From positions 1 to 64,000 of the forward strand of contig JBHEPF010000178.1 in the NCBI GenBank assembly GCA_046260445.1: a stretch of DNA of 64,000 nt. Reading direction: 5' to 3'. The notes below the pieces were generated by a model that saw nothing but the letters and a program-made list of their open reading frames with translations, made no database searches and was not told the DNA's origin. The DNA comes from F2B08 sp046260445. Lineage in GTDB: Bacteria > Actinomycetota > Actinomycetes > Actinomycetales > Dermatophilaceae. Positions 31,894 through 40,531 of the stretch are shown here, piece after piece (the first letter of the stretch is position 1; every line of letters starts with the position of its first letter). A program made the position numbers and the translations under genes.

Positions 31894-33423
31894 GTGGCTA
31901 CCAAGGAGTTCCGTCTTCCCGATCCCGGCGAAGGTCTCACCGAGGCCGAGATCGTCACCTGGAAGGTCCAGGTCGGCGACACCGTCAAGGTCAACGACAT
32001 CGTCGTCGAGGTCGAGACCGCGAAGTCGCTCGTCGAGCTGCCGGTCCCGTTCGCCGGCACGGTCACCGCCCTTCTCGTCGAGGAGGGCGACACCGTGGAG
32101 GTGGGCACCCCGATCATCGCGGTCGAGACGGGATCCTCCCCGGATGAGCAAGGCGACGCGACCTCGGTCCAGGACGCACCCGGCGAGGGAGCCGTCGAGC
32201 CGGGTATGGAGGGCAGCCCTGCGCCCAAGGCCACCGACGCCGACGGAGCGGCGGATGCGGAGGCGATCGAGGAAGGCAAGATCGGCGGCAAGACCTCGAC
32301 CGGTCGCACGGCCGTCCTCGTCGGGTACGGCGTGAAGAGCACGGAGGCCAAGCGCCGCCCGCGCAAGGCCACAGCCGATGTCGCCCGGCCCGAGGGCGAG
32401 ATCGGCGGTCGCCACGAGATCCGTCTCAACCCGACCCGGGTGAGTGAGTCCAAGCGTCCGACCGGGTCTGCGTCGACGAGCCCGGCACCGGCGGCGATGA
32501 CTGCCGAGTCGCCGCGCGGGGACCGGCCGCTGGCGAAGCCGCCGGTGCGCAGGCTCGCCAAGGACCTCGGCGTCGACCTCGCGTCGGTACCCGGGACCGG
32601 CGCCGACGGGGTGGTGACGCGCGCCGACGTGGAGGCGTATGCGGCGGGCGTCCGGTCGCATACCTCGCCTGTCTCCGGCTCGCCGTCGCGGGAGGCGGGG
32701 GAGCGGGAGTCCCGTGAGCCGATCAAGGGCGTGCGCAAGATGATGGCGCAGGCGATGGTCGGGTCCGCGTTCGGCGCGCCCCACGTGACCGAGTGGGTCA
32801 CCATCGATGTGACGAAGACGATGGAGCTCGTCGCAGATCTCAAGACGGACAAGTCGTTCCGCGACGTCAAGGTCACGCCGATGCTGATCCTCGCAAAGGC
32901 GATGTGTCTTGCGGTGAGGCGTCACCCGCTCGTCAACTCGACGTGGGACGAGGACGCGCAGGAGATCGTCGTCAAGCACTACGTCAACCTCGGCTTCGCA
33001 GCGGCGACCCCGCGCGGGCTCGTCGTCCCGAACGTCAAGGACGCCGACTCGATGAGTCTCCGCGAGCTCGGCGAGGCGATCGCTGCCCTCACCGAGACGG
33101 CACGGGAGGGGCGCACCCAGCCGGCCGACATGAGCGACGGCACGATCACCATCACGAACGTGGGCGTCTTCGGCGTCGACCTCGGCACCCCGATCATCAA
33201 CCCGGGCGAGTCGGCGATCATGGCGTTCGGTGCTGTGCGGCGGATGCCATGGGTCGTCGAGACCGAGAGTGGTTCGGGTGTGACCGAGGAGATCGTGCCG
33301 CGCTGGGTGAGCCAGCTCGCACTGTCCTTCGACCACCGGCACATCGACGGTGAGCTCGGCAGCAGGTTCCTCGCCGACGTGGCGAGCATCCTGGCGGACC
33401 CGGCCCGGGCGATGCTCTTCTGA
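31894..33423 (+). CDS. Dihydrolipoamide acyltransferase (E2)
   Basis: The 509-residue core of the complex. One lipoyl domain fills residues 3-78, with the lipoylated Lys44 in ETAKS. An Ala/Glu/Pro-rich linker follows. The peripheral-subunit-binding domain lies near 212-250 (VRRLAKDLGVDLASVPGTG). The acyltransferase domain runs from about 275, with its HxxxDG motif in DHRHIDG near 478-484. The GTG start is behind GAGAGAGAG. Single-lipoyl E2 with this E1 pair is used for pyruvate or branched-chain oxoacids in actinobacteria; which one cannot be told. A paired inverted repeat 19 bp after the stop may end the transcript. Confidence 0.94.
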   Translation: MATKEFRLPDPGEGLTEAEIVTWKVQVGDTVKVNDIVVEVETAKSLVELPVPFAGTVTALLVEEGDTVEVGTPIIAVETGSSPDEQGDATSVQDAPGEGAVEPGMEGSPAPKATDADGAADAEAIEEGKIGGKTSTGRTAVLVGYGVKSTEAKRRPRKATADVARPEGEIGGRHEIRLNPTRVSESKRPTGSASTSPAPAAMTAESPRGDRPLAKPPVRRLAKDLGVDLASVPGTGADGVVTRADVEAYAAGVRSHTSPVSGSPSREAGERESREPIKGVRKMMAQAMVGSAFGAPHVTEWVTIDVTKTMELVADLKTDKSFRDVKVTPMLILAKAMCLAVRRHPLVNSTWDEDAQEIVVKHYVNLGFAAATPRGLVVPNVKDADSMSLRELGEAIAALTETAREGRTQPADMSDGTITITNVGVFGVDLGTPIINPGESAIMAFGAVRRMPWVVETESGSGVTEEIVPRWVSQLALSFDHRHIDGELGSRFLADVASILADPARAMLF

Positions 33424-33441
33424 GACCACCCCCCGGGGACA

Positions 33442-33503
33442 AACCTGGGAATAGGGCGGTTCGTCCCGGCAAGCTGCGTGACGATCCGCCCCATGCCCAG
33501 GTT
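33442..33503. terminator. Long imperfect hairpin after the E1/E2 operon
   Basis: Arms 33442-33465 and 33480-33503 are complementary in 21 of 24 positions around a 14-base loop; the outer ends are AACCTGGG and CCCAGGTT. It starts 19 bases after the E2 stop and lies 41 bases before the next gene. No T run follows, so it may be a factor-aided terminator or a REP-like palindrome. Confidence 0.55.
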
Positions 33504-33543
33504 GGTCACGCGCGACGCCGACGCCCTCTGAGAGAGTGGGCCC

Positions 33544-35001
33544 ATGAGCGAGTCCACCGGCGTTGTCTTCCCCCTCATCGACGGGCGCCGGTCGACGGCC
33601 GTGACGGGTCGCGCCGTCATCGCCGACGCCCTGCGCGCGATCGACCCGATCGGCACAGGCGCTGCTGAGCGGGAGACCAACTGGAGGGCGGGCTATCTCG
33701 TCCACTTCCGTCGGCTCGTCGAGGCCGGGCTCCCCTCGTCGGAGGCGGCCCTGACGATCGCGCGCGACGGGCTCGCCGCGGTGCACGACCGGATGCAGTG
33801 GGGGGATCCGGACGCTGCGGACGCACCACTGCGGAGCGCCTTCGGCCAGCCCTCGGCGCCCACCGTCACCGAGGAGGTCCGCGGCTCGGCCGAACCGGAG
33901 CGCGAGCTGTCCGTCCCCTACCGCGGTGAGCGACTCCGCGGCGACGCTCTGCGGCGCCAGGTCGATGCCTGGATCGCCGCCGGCGTCGCCGAGCCGTCCC
34001 TCGCCGAGGCCGTGGGCGAGGTCCTGGACCATCCCGAGTGGCTCGCGCTGCCGGGTCGGACGGCCGTCGTCCTCGGTGCGGCCGCTGAGATGGGCCCGTT
34101 GCGCAGCCTGCTCCGATGGGGCGGCACGGTCGCCGGGCTCGACCTGCCCCGCCCCGGTCTCTGGGAGCGGGTGCTCTCGGAGGCCGCCACCTCCGCAGGA
34201 CGACTCGTGCTGCCGGCCCGCCCGGGTGACGGGCCCGTCCACCAGCGTGCCGGCGGGGACCTCATCCACGACCTGTCGACGGTCGCGTCGTGGGTTCGCG
34301 GGCTCGAGGGGCCGCTGGTCCTCGGCAACTATGTCTATGCCGACGGGGCGACGAACGTGCGGGTCAGCGCCGCGGTCGACGCCCTGACCGAGCAGGTGCG
34401 CGGGCAGCGCGGTCCGGAAGAGGTCTCGATCGCGTTCCTCGCGACTCCGACCGACGTGTTCGCAGTCCCCGGCGACGCCGTGGCCGCCTCAGTCGAGTCC
34501 TATGCGCAGCGACGGGTGAGCAAGGCCCTGCGGGTTCCGCTGCGCACCCTCTCCGGTGGTCGGCTCCTTCGCCGCAACTACGTCCCCGGTGAGGACCCGG
34601 GCATCAACGACTCCATCGTGCCCCAGCAGGGCCCGAACTACCTGCTCGCCAAGCGGATCCAGCGCTGGCGCGCAGCGGTCGCGCGTGACGAGGGCGCCAC
34701 CGTGTCGTTCCACATCGCCCCACCCACGCGCACCCGCTCGGTGGTGAAGAACCGGGCCCTGGCCGCCGCCTACGCCGGAGCGCACCGGTTCGGGATCGAG
34801 GTGTTCGAGCCGGGCACGTCCAACACCCTGATGGCAGCCCTCCTCGTCCACGACGTGATGACCGGCCCGCGTGCGTCGCTCGGCCATCCTTGGCAGGACG
34901 AGGCGCACGCCGCTGTCCACGGTGGTCTCTGGCGGGCCGCCTACGACCCGCGCAGCGCACTGGGTCTCGCCGCGCTCCTCGGGGTGGGCTCCTCCCGCTG
35001 A
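33544..35001 (+). CDS. Conserved-looking protein of unknown function with Rossmann-like segment
   Basis: A 485-residue soluble protein that I cannot assign. Around 175-215 it has a beta-alpha-beta segment with VVLGAAAEMGPLRSLLRWG then VAGLDLPRPGLW, which looks like a dinucleotide- or SAM-binding fold with an altered glycine pattern. Other distinctive stretches are NWRAGYLVHFRRLVEAGLPS near 46-65, NYVYADGATN near 261-270 and SKALRVPLRTLSGGRLLRRN near 324-343. A further block is INDSIVPQQGPNYLLAKRIQ near 354-373. Codon use is like its neighbours. GAGAGT lies six bases before the ATG. It is separated from the E1/E2 operon by a hairpin, so is likely its own unit. Confidence 0.75.
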   Translation: MSESTGVVFPLIDGRRSTAVTGRAVIADALRAIDPIGTGAAERETNWRAGYLVHFRRLVEAGLPSSEAALTIARDGLAAVHDRMQWGDPDAADAPLRSAFGQPSAPTVTEEVRGSAEPERELSVPYRGERLRGDALRRQVDAWIAAGVAEPSLAEAVGEVLDHPEWLALPGRTAVVLGAAAEMGPLRSLLRWGGTVAGLDLPRPGLWERVLSEAATSAGRLVLPARPGDGPVHQRAGGDLIHDLSTVASWVRGLEGPLVLGNYVYADGATNVRVSAAVDALTEQVRGQRGPEEVSIAFLATPTDVFAVPGDAVAASVESYAQRRVSKALRVPLRTLSGGRLLRRNYVPGEDPGINDSIVPQQGPNYLLAKRIQRWRAAVARDEGATVSFHIAPPTRTRSVVKNRALAAAYAGAHRFGIEVFEPGTSNTLMAALLVHDVMTGPRASLGHPWQDEAHAAVHGGLWRAAYDPRSALGLAALLGVGSSR

Positions 35002-35014
35002 AGCCGGTCGCCCG

Positions 35015-35547
35015 ATGAGGATCGAGGACATCGCCCGGGAGCTCTACGGCCTGGCGCCGGATGAGTTCACCGCGTGGCGCAACGTGCGGGCGAAGGAGGC
35101 CAAGGCGTCAGGGAGGAGTCCGAGCAGGCACGTCGGCTGGCGGCGGCGGCGCGGCGGCGGCGGGAGGATCTCCAGTCGGAGCTCGACCGAGCGCGGTGTC
35201 AGGTCGAGGACCTCGAGCAGCGGGTGGCCACTGCCACGGAGGCGGACGAGGATGCCGGGCGTGCCGAGATCTCCGCGACAGGAGGGGAGCGAACGGCCCT
35301 CGAGTCGGCGGAGAGGGCGCGACGGGCGGTGGACGCGCTGCTGGGTCCGAGGCCTCATCGCGGGTGGGTTCCCGACGAGGCCGCTGCGCGCCTTCACGAA
35401 CGCCGCCGTGTCATCTCGTGGCTGCGGTACCCACCCCGTGTGAATGGGCTCGCCCACGAGGGGAGGCGGTGCGTTGCATCGGTGGCCGCGGCTACGGGGG
35501 GCCGACGAGTGTGTCGGCTGAGTGGCCGTCGCGGTCTCGTACGGTGA
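35015..35547 (+). pseudogene. Decayed coiled-coil protein gene
   Basis: From ATG 35015 the first 30 residues (MRIEDIARELYGLAPDEF then TAWRNVRAKEAKA) match the start of a family of actinobacterial coiled-coil proteins of 300 or more residues. The frame then breaks near 35107. The frame shifted by one or two bases (through 35120-35340) encodes the C-terminal helical part of the same kind of protein (ARRLAAAARRRREDLQSELD, then QVEDLEQRVATATEADEDAG). The middle of about 150 residues, including the conserved KPTxxAWxxN block, is missing. So an out-of-frame internal deletion has killed the gene. The tail from 35345 to 35547 is unlike protein. The family itself has no known function. Confidence 0.55.
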
Positions 35548-37030
35548 GCCGGAGGGCGGCGTGGGGGCCGAAGAGTCTGGCGGCGCCGGGTAGCTTGATC
35601 CGTTTGACCCATCGGCGGGGGGTTGCGTCATCGTCGTCCAGCGGGGGGCCGGTGGGGGTGTAGTCGCGCAGGGTGACGGGCAGGTCTGAGACCCACGCGG
35701 CCCAGGCTGCCAGCGCGCCGTCTGCGACACCGATGTCGACGACGAGCCAGTCGTCGAAGTCTGCGGTCTGTTCGAGGTGGTCGTGGAAGTCGAAGATGCC
35801 ACGGCGTTGGCGGACGGAGAAGATCTTGAGGTGAAGGGTGTAGCGGGCGTGCTCGGCATCCTCGGGACGTGCGGCGGGGTCGGCTATGAGGAACGTGGTC
35901 ACCAGTGGTTGGGGCCGGTCCGACTCGTCTGCGGGAAAGCGCAGGATCACGGGGCAGTGGTGGGCGGCGACCTGTTGGTGCATCAGGATCGGCAGGCCAC
36001 GCACGGCCAGCTCGACCTCGGCCTGCCAGATGATGTTCTTCGGGTCGGCTGACTCCTGCGCCGGCAGCTGCAGCCCCACCAGGTCGGCGGTGACCTCCAG
36101 GTCGCCGAGGAGGAAGCGGCGCATGTTCTGGTAGCCCTCTTCGGAGTTGACGATGCCGTAGCGCCCGGAGTGGCTGCGATGCACGAACGCGAACTTGGCG
36201 TCCGGGACGTAGGCGTTCTCGATCTGGACCAGCCCATCGCTCTTGACGCCCACTGACTTGGAGGACAGGCCGCGGGCCACGTCGTAGTCCTCGGGGTTGG
36301 TGCCGATCAAGGTGAAGACCCGGTCCTTGGAGAACGCCTTCTCGGGAATCTCCCTGGGATCCCATTTCTTCGGCACAGGGCCCGAACCGGCCGGGTTGAG
36401 GTACTCCCACATGCGCTCCGGCCCGAAGATGTCCGCACCGTTGATCCCGAAGCGGTCGCGGATCTTCTCGAACAGGCCGAACCCGACGTCGAACTCGATA
36501 CCCCCGTGGGGGGTGGCGTAGGTGAAGAGCCGATCGACGTACTGCTCCGCCCTCTCCCCCCGGTCGGGGATGATCTTCTGGATCATGCTGCGGCAGACCA
36601 GACCGCCCATCGAGTGCGCCACCAGGTGAACCCGGGGAGCGCGGGTCTTCCTGCGCACCAGCTCGACAAGATCCAAGAGGTCCTCGGCTGCACGTTCCAG
36701 GCGGTACTCCTGAGGGGCTCGGCCCCATGTGGAGGCAGAGTCGTCATAGAAGCGGTGGATCCAGATCGTGGACTCCGGAACGTCTCCGTCCGGCTGTGCG
36801 CTCAACCAGGCCAGCTGCCCGCCGTTGACCTTGAGCTGGTAGCCGTGATCCAGCATCAGCCGCAGCAGGGGACTCTCGAACTGGTAGAAGCTGGGCTCAC
36901 CTCGCGCACCGACCCGCACGTGGGTCGAACCGACATTGAACCCGTAGAACGGGTCCTCCACCAACGCATCGATGCCCGACTGCCCGCCTCCGAAACCGCG
37001 GACATAGACGATCGGCAACTTCCTTGCCAT
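35492..37030 (-). CDS. Alpha/beta-hydrolase, esterase/lipase family
   Basis: A 512-residue hydrolase. Residues 1-260 hold the alpha/beta fold of the PGAP1/DUF676 lipase type: IVYVRGFGGGQSG near 6-18 is the oxyanion region and VHLVAHSMGGLVC near 134-146 the nucleophile elbow with Ser in A-H-S-M-G. A likely acid and His follow in DIFGPERMWEYL and FVHRSHSGRYG near 287-297. Residues 330-512 form a beta-rich C-terminal domain I cannot name. No signal peptide is visible. AGGAGGA precedes the ATG at 37030. Third-position GC is a little lower and the GTATGC hexamer is absent, which hints at a separate origin. It is divergent from the alkane hydroxylase gene. Confidence 0.8.
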   Translation of the reverse strand: MARKLPIVYVRGFGGGQSGIDALVEDPFYGFNVGSTHVRVGARGEPSFYQFESPLLRLMLDHGYQLKVNGGQLAWLSAQPDGDVPESTIWIHRFYDDSASTWGRAPQEYRLERAAEDLLDLVELVRRKTRAPRVHLVAHSMGGLVCRSMIQKIIPDRGERAEQYVDRLFTYATPHGGIEFDVGFGLFEKIRDRFGINGADIFGPERMWEYLNPAGSGPVPKKWDPREIPEKAFSKDRVFTLIGTNPEDYDVARGLSSKSVGVKSDGLVQIENAYVPDAKFAFVHRSHSGRYGIVNSEEGYQNMRRFLLGDLEVTADLVGLQLPAQESADPKNIIWQAEVELAVRGLPILMHQQVAAHHCPVILRFPADESDRPQPLVTTFLIADPAARPEDAEHARYTLHLKIFSVRQRRGIFDFHDHLEQTADFDDWLVVDIGVADGALAAWAAWVSDLPVTLRDYTPTGPPLDDDDATPRRWVKRIKLPGAARLFGPHAALRLTVRDRDGHSADTLVGPP

Positions 37031-37333
37031 CAGGGTCCTCCTCAGCGAGGTTCCGCATGCCAGGTCCCGCGTCCGGCACGGCACCCTGCGAGGCTTCTCA
37101 CGAGGGGGCGATGCGCTGGGCGCTTCGTTCCGACTGACGATAGAACTCCTGAGGCGCGAGCGCCACAGGAAAGCCAGGCCAATGCGATGAGCCATCGGTC
37201 TGACCGCAGGGCTACCCGCCGCGTCCGAGACCATGTCCAGGAGCCGCGCCGGGGTCGAGCTCTCGACGTAGCGACTGGCGACTGCGCGTACGATGTTCTC
37301 CCGTCGAGCCCGCACCGTTGCAGGAGGTCATCC
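37031..37333. other. Divergent promoter region between hydrolase and alkB
   Basis: This 303-bp gap separates two divergent genes. The minus-strand hydrolase frame stays open through most of it (to 37315), and the first part near 37160-37310 has coding-like third positions (residues such as TPARLLDMVSDAAGS), so an older N-terminal extension or a small remnant is possible. A clear ribosome site at 37035-37040 favours the short start. I see no strong -35/-10 pair or operator palindrome. Confidence 0.4.
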
Positions 37334-38767
37334 GTGTCTTCGCGTCGAGGTGGTGCGGTCAGCATCGAGGCGACCCAACGGTTTGCGGAGTGGACCGACC
37401 CCAAACGTCATCTCTGGCTCATGGGCACGATCATCCCGCTGCTGCCCTTTGCGGCGTGGGGACTGGTCGAGGCGAGCGGGCAAGGGCTCTTCTGGTGGTT
37501 CGGGCCGATCTTCGTCTTCGGTATCGTCCCGGTGCTGGACCTTGTTGTGGGCCGAGACGGGGAGAACCCTCCGGAGGAGGTGTTACGCCGGTTGGAGGAA
37601 GACCGGTACTACCGGTGGGTCACCTTCGCGTTCCTTCCGGTGCAGTACGCGGCCTTCGTCTGGGCCTGTTGGGCGCTTGTCTCGATGGACCTCTCGGATT
37701 CCGAGCGGGTCGGCCTTGCCGTGACCCTGGGATGCGTGGGAGGAATCGCGATCAACACCGCCCACGAGCTCGGCCACAAGCGGCAGCAGCACGAGCGGTG
37801 GTTCGCGCGCATCGCCTTGGCCCCCACGTTCTACGGGCACTTCTTCGTCGAGCACAACCGTGGTCATCATGTGCGCGTGGCCACGCCCGAGGACCCCGCC
37901 AGCGCCCGGCTGGGCGAGACGATCTACGAGTTCTGGCCCCGCACCGTCATCGGGAGCGTGCGCAACTCCTGGCGCTTGGAGCGGGTGCGTCTGACCCGGC
38001 GCGGGGGCAGCGTGTGGACGTGGCGCAATGACATCCTCTCCGCGTGGGCGATGTCGCTGGCGTTGTGGGGCGCGTTGGTGCTCGCTCTCGGGCCCGGTCT
38101 GCTGCCCTACCTCGTCCTCCAGGCCGTGGTGGGTGTCCTGCTGCTCGAGACGGTCAACTACCTCGAGCACTACGGGCTGCGGCGCCAGCGCGTCGACGGC
38201 GGACGATACGAACGCGTCGACCCCAGCCACTCCTGGAACAGCAACAACATCGCGACCAACGTCCTGCTCTACCACCTGCAGCGGCACAGCGACCACCACG
38301 CCAATCCCACCCGCCGCTACCAGGGCCTGCGCGACGACCCACACTCGCCGGTCCTGCCCACCGGGTATGCGGGCATGGTGGTGCTGTCCTTGCTGCCTGC
38401 CGCGTGGCGGGCGGTCATGGACCCGCTCGTGCTCGCCCACGTCCAGGGGGATACCGGCCGGGCCAACCTTCATCCCCGAACCCGCAAGCGCTACCCCGCT
38501 CCCGCATCTTCGCCGGGGTCCCCTTCGGGAGCCTCGCCCGCAACTCGGACCGATGATCGAGCCAGGATTCCCGCCCGACCGGTCGACCCGGCGGGAACGT
38601 GGCGCTGCCCGGGTTGCGGCTACCGCTACAGCGAGAGCACAGGCCACCCCAGAGAGGGGATAGCGGCCGGAACCCCGTGGGCCCTGGTCCCCGACGAATG
38701 GTCCTGCCCCGACTGCGGGGTGCGCGACAAGGTCGACTTCGATCCGGTGCCGTCAGGGCTGACCTGA
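37334..38767 (+). CDS. alkB: Alkane 1-monooxygenase fused to rubredoxin
   Basis: A 477-residue membrane di-iron hydroxylase that oxidises terminal methyl groups of n-alkanes or fatty acids, with its electron carrier attached. The AlkB part has six hydrophobic segments and all His boxes: HELGH near 144-148, HNRGHH near 174-179, NYLEHYGL near 274-281 and HSDHH near 317-321. After a Pro/Ser/Arg linker (about 385-420) a rubredoxin domain follows with CPGCGY near 424-429 and CPDCG near 457-461, giving the four iron ligands. The GTG start is behind AGGAGG at seven bases. Such fusions are known in several actinobacteria. No alk regulator or rubredoxin reductase gene is adjacent. Confidence 0.95.
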   Translation: MSSRRGGAVSIEATQRFAEWTDPKRHLWLMGTIIPLLPFAAWGLVEASGQGLFWWFGPIFVFGIVPVLDLVVGRDGENPPEEVLRRLEEDRYYRWVTFAFLPVQYAAFVWACWALVSMDLSDSERVGLAVTLGCVGGIAINTAHELGHKRQQHERWFARIALAPTFYGHFFVEHNRGHHVRVATPEDPASARLGETIYEFWPRTVIGSVRNSWRLERVRLTRRGGSVWTWRNDILSAWAMSLALWGALVLALGPGLLPYLVLQAVVGVLLLETVNYLEHYGLRRQRVDGGRYERVDPSHSWNSNNIATNVLLYHLQRHSDHHANPTRRYQGLRDDPHSPVLPTGYAGMVVLSLLPAAWRAVMDPLVLAHVQGDTGRANLHPRTRKRYPAPASSPGSPSGASPATRTDDRARIPARPVDPAGTWRCPGCGYRYSESTGHPREGIAAGTPWALVPDEWSCPDCGVRDKVDFDPVPSGLT

Positions 38768-38918
38768 GCGCTCGGCGTGCTGCGGAGATACCTCCTGTGC
38801 CGCTCAGGCCACCTTGACCAGGCGGTCGATGAGCGGGATCGCTGAAGACCCGGTGTGACCGCCCGTCCCCCGAACCGGTTGGCGCGTCGAGAGGTGCGAA
38901 CCGCATACTGGCTCCGCC

Positions 38919-40130
38919 ATGCTCACCGCCTACCGTCCCGTCCTCACGGCCCCGAACGTGTGGCCGTTCGTGCTCGGTGGCATTCTCGCCCGCGCGGGCG
39001 GGGCCATGTTCGGCGTTGCCGTCATCGTCATGCTCAGCCAGAGGCGAGGGTCGTACACCATCGCGGGGGCGGTGTCGGCCGTCGGCATCATGGTGCTTGC
39101 GATCGCCGGCCCGTTCATCGGCCGGCTCGCCGACAAGCTGGGCCAGCGACGCGCGGCCCTGCCGTTCGTCTTCCTCGCCGTGTCGGCGGCGCTGCTGACC
39201 GTGTGGCTGTCGGCGACGATGGCGCCGATCTGGACGGTCTTCCTCGCCTATGGGATCTCGTCGATCACGCCCGAGCTCGGTCCCATGTCGCGGGCGCGGT
39301 GGGCGCACATCTTCCGGGACCGGCCGGACCGGCTGCACTCCGCGATGTCGTTCGAGCAGGTGCTCGACGAGGCGTCCTTCGTCATCGGGCCGGTCCTGGC
39401 CGTGCTCCTGGCGACGATGTGGTTCCCCGAGGCAGGGCTCCTCGGAGCGGTGCTCCTCTATGGGTTGGGGATGGTCTCCTTCCTTCTCGCCGGCGCGACC
39501 GAGCCGCCGGTCACAGCGCGCGAGCACCGCCCACCCGGCCTCGCCGTCCGCCACGCCGGACTGCTGCCCGTCGCCTTCGTCCTCGTCATGACCGGCATCA
39601 TCTTCGGCGCGAACGAGGTGGTCGCGGTCGCGGTCGCCGACGAGGCGGGCCGCCCGCGCATGTCGTCGGTCATCCTCGCCGCCTTCGCGCTTGGCTCGAC
39701 GGTCGCGGGCATCGTCTTCGGCGCCATCAGGTTCCGGATGACGCAGACCCGCAGGCTCCTGTATGCGGCGCTCGGCATGTTCGTCCTCGAGGCCCCCGCG
39801 CTCGTGGTCGGCGAGCTCTGGAACCTCTGGGGTCTCGTCCTCGTCATGCTTGTCGCCGGGTGTGCCACCGCGCCGATGCTCATCACCGCCATGTCGCTCA
39901 GCCAGCACCTCGTCCCGCGTGCACTGATGACCGAGGGCATGGCGATCGCCGTGACCGGCATCCTCATCGGCATCTCCATGGGCGCGGCTCTCGGCGGAGT
40001 TGCGGTGGACCACGTCGGGGCGCACGCGGCATACGCCGTCCCGGTCGGCGCGGGTCTCATCGCCGCCGTCCTCGCGGCAGTGCGCTACCGGCCACTGCTT
40101 CAGGCGGAACGGTCGGCCGTTCGCGGCTGA
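38919..40130 (+). CDS. Major facilitator superfamily transporter
   Basis: A 403-residue membrane protein with 12 hydrophobic segments in two halves. The loop between helices 2 and 3 carries GRLADKLGQRR near 68-78, the usual MFS gate motif. A second cytoplasmic loop has RFRMTQTRR near 270-278. GFVxGP-like small-residue helices and a final Arg-rich tail fit a drug- or metabolite-efflux-type permease of the MFS_1 set. Substrate cannot be told. The sequence GCATACTGG lies within 16 bases of the ATG and may supply the -10. It follows alkB by 151 bp. Confidence 0.88.
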   Translation: MLTAYRPVLTAPNVWPFVLGGILARAGGAMFGVAVIVMLSQRRGSYTIAGAVSAVGIMVLAIAGPFIGRLADKLGQRRAALPFVFLAVSAALLTVWLSATMAPIWTVFLAYGISSITPELGPMSRARWAHIFRDRPDRLHSAMSFEQVLDEASFVIGPVLAVLLATMWFPEAGLLGAVLLYGLGMVSFLLAGATEPPVTAREHRPPGLAVRHAGLLPVAFVLVMTGIIFGANEVVAVAVADEAGRPRMSSVILAAFALGSTVAGIVFGAIRFRMTQTRRLLYAALGMFVLEAPALVVGELWNLWGLVLVMLVAGCATAPMLITAMSLSQHLVPRALMTEGMAIAVTGILIGISMGAALGGVAVDHVGAHAAYAVPVGAGLIAAVLAAVRYRPLLQAERSAVRG

Positions 40131-40204
40131 ACCGGCTGCTGAGAACAGCAGCCGTCCGGCTCCGCGCCGCCGGCTCGGCGGGAGTCGTTCGGGCCGCGGG
40201 CTAT

Positions 40205-40394
40205 CGGTGAGCTGCGATGCGTGCGAGCTCGTCGCTCAGGGCATGACGACGTCGATGCCGCCGTCCTCCGACACGAAGCCGCCGGGACCGAGCACCCCGG
40301 CCAGGAGGAAGGCGTTGACCTGGTCGCGGGCGTCCATCACGACGTTGGAGGCATCAGCGGCGCTCAACCGCTCCGCATCACGACGCGCCATCAT
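40205..40394 (-). pseudogene. Possible N-terminal remnant of a WS/DGAT-type acyltransferase
   Basis: In the 401-bp gap 40131-40531 the minus frame from ATG 40394 (or 40391) reads MMARRDAERLSAADASN then VVMDARDQVNAFLLAGVL, which resembles the opening of actinobacterial wax-ester/diacylglycerol acyltransferases. It stops at 40236 after some 52 residues, and the neighbouring frame continues with LSDELARIAAHR before another stop, so there was a frameshift and a large deletion. The match is from memory of the family only. The rest of the gap (40131-40204 and 40395-40519) shows nothing I can name. Confidence 0.4.
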
Positions 40395-40519
40395 GGGTCT
40401 GCGTTGCCGTAGGACAGGGGCGAACGGCGGGCACCATGACGTCGATCGTTCTCCGCGCGTCACGTCGCGTCAACCCGCCCCGGCGCCGAGGGCCAGGTCC
40501 GCCAGGTCGTACCGGCTCT

Positions 40520-40531
40520 TAGGCTGGACCC
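40520..40531 (+). promoter_or_regulatory. Leaderless-type -10 box of the CopD-CtaG gene
   Basis: TAGGCT at 40520-40525 lies six bases before ATG 40532. Confidence 0.45.

Noticed and set aside
31735..34269. An 844-codon minus-strand frame opposite E1 beta, E2 and the unknown gene
   Set aside because: Antisense shadow of three well-supported coding sequences; no start signal or domain.
37031..37315. N-terminal extension of the lipase-like protein to a start at 37315
   Set aside because: AGGAGGA is placed correctly for the ATG at 37030, and the later part of the extension is Ser/Arg/Pro-rich and unlike protein.
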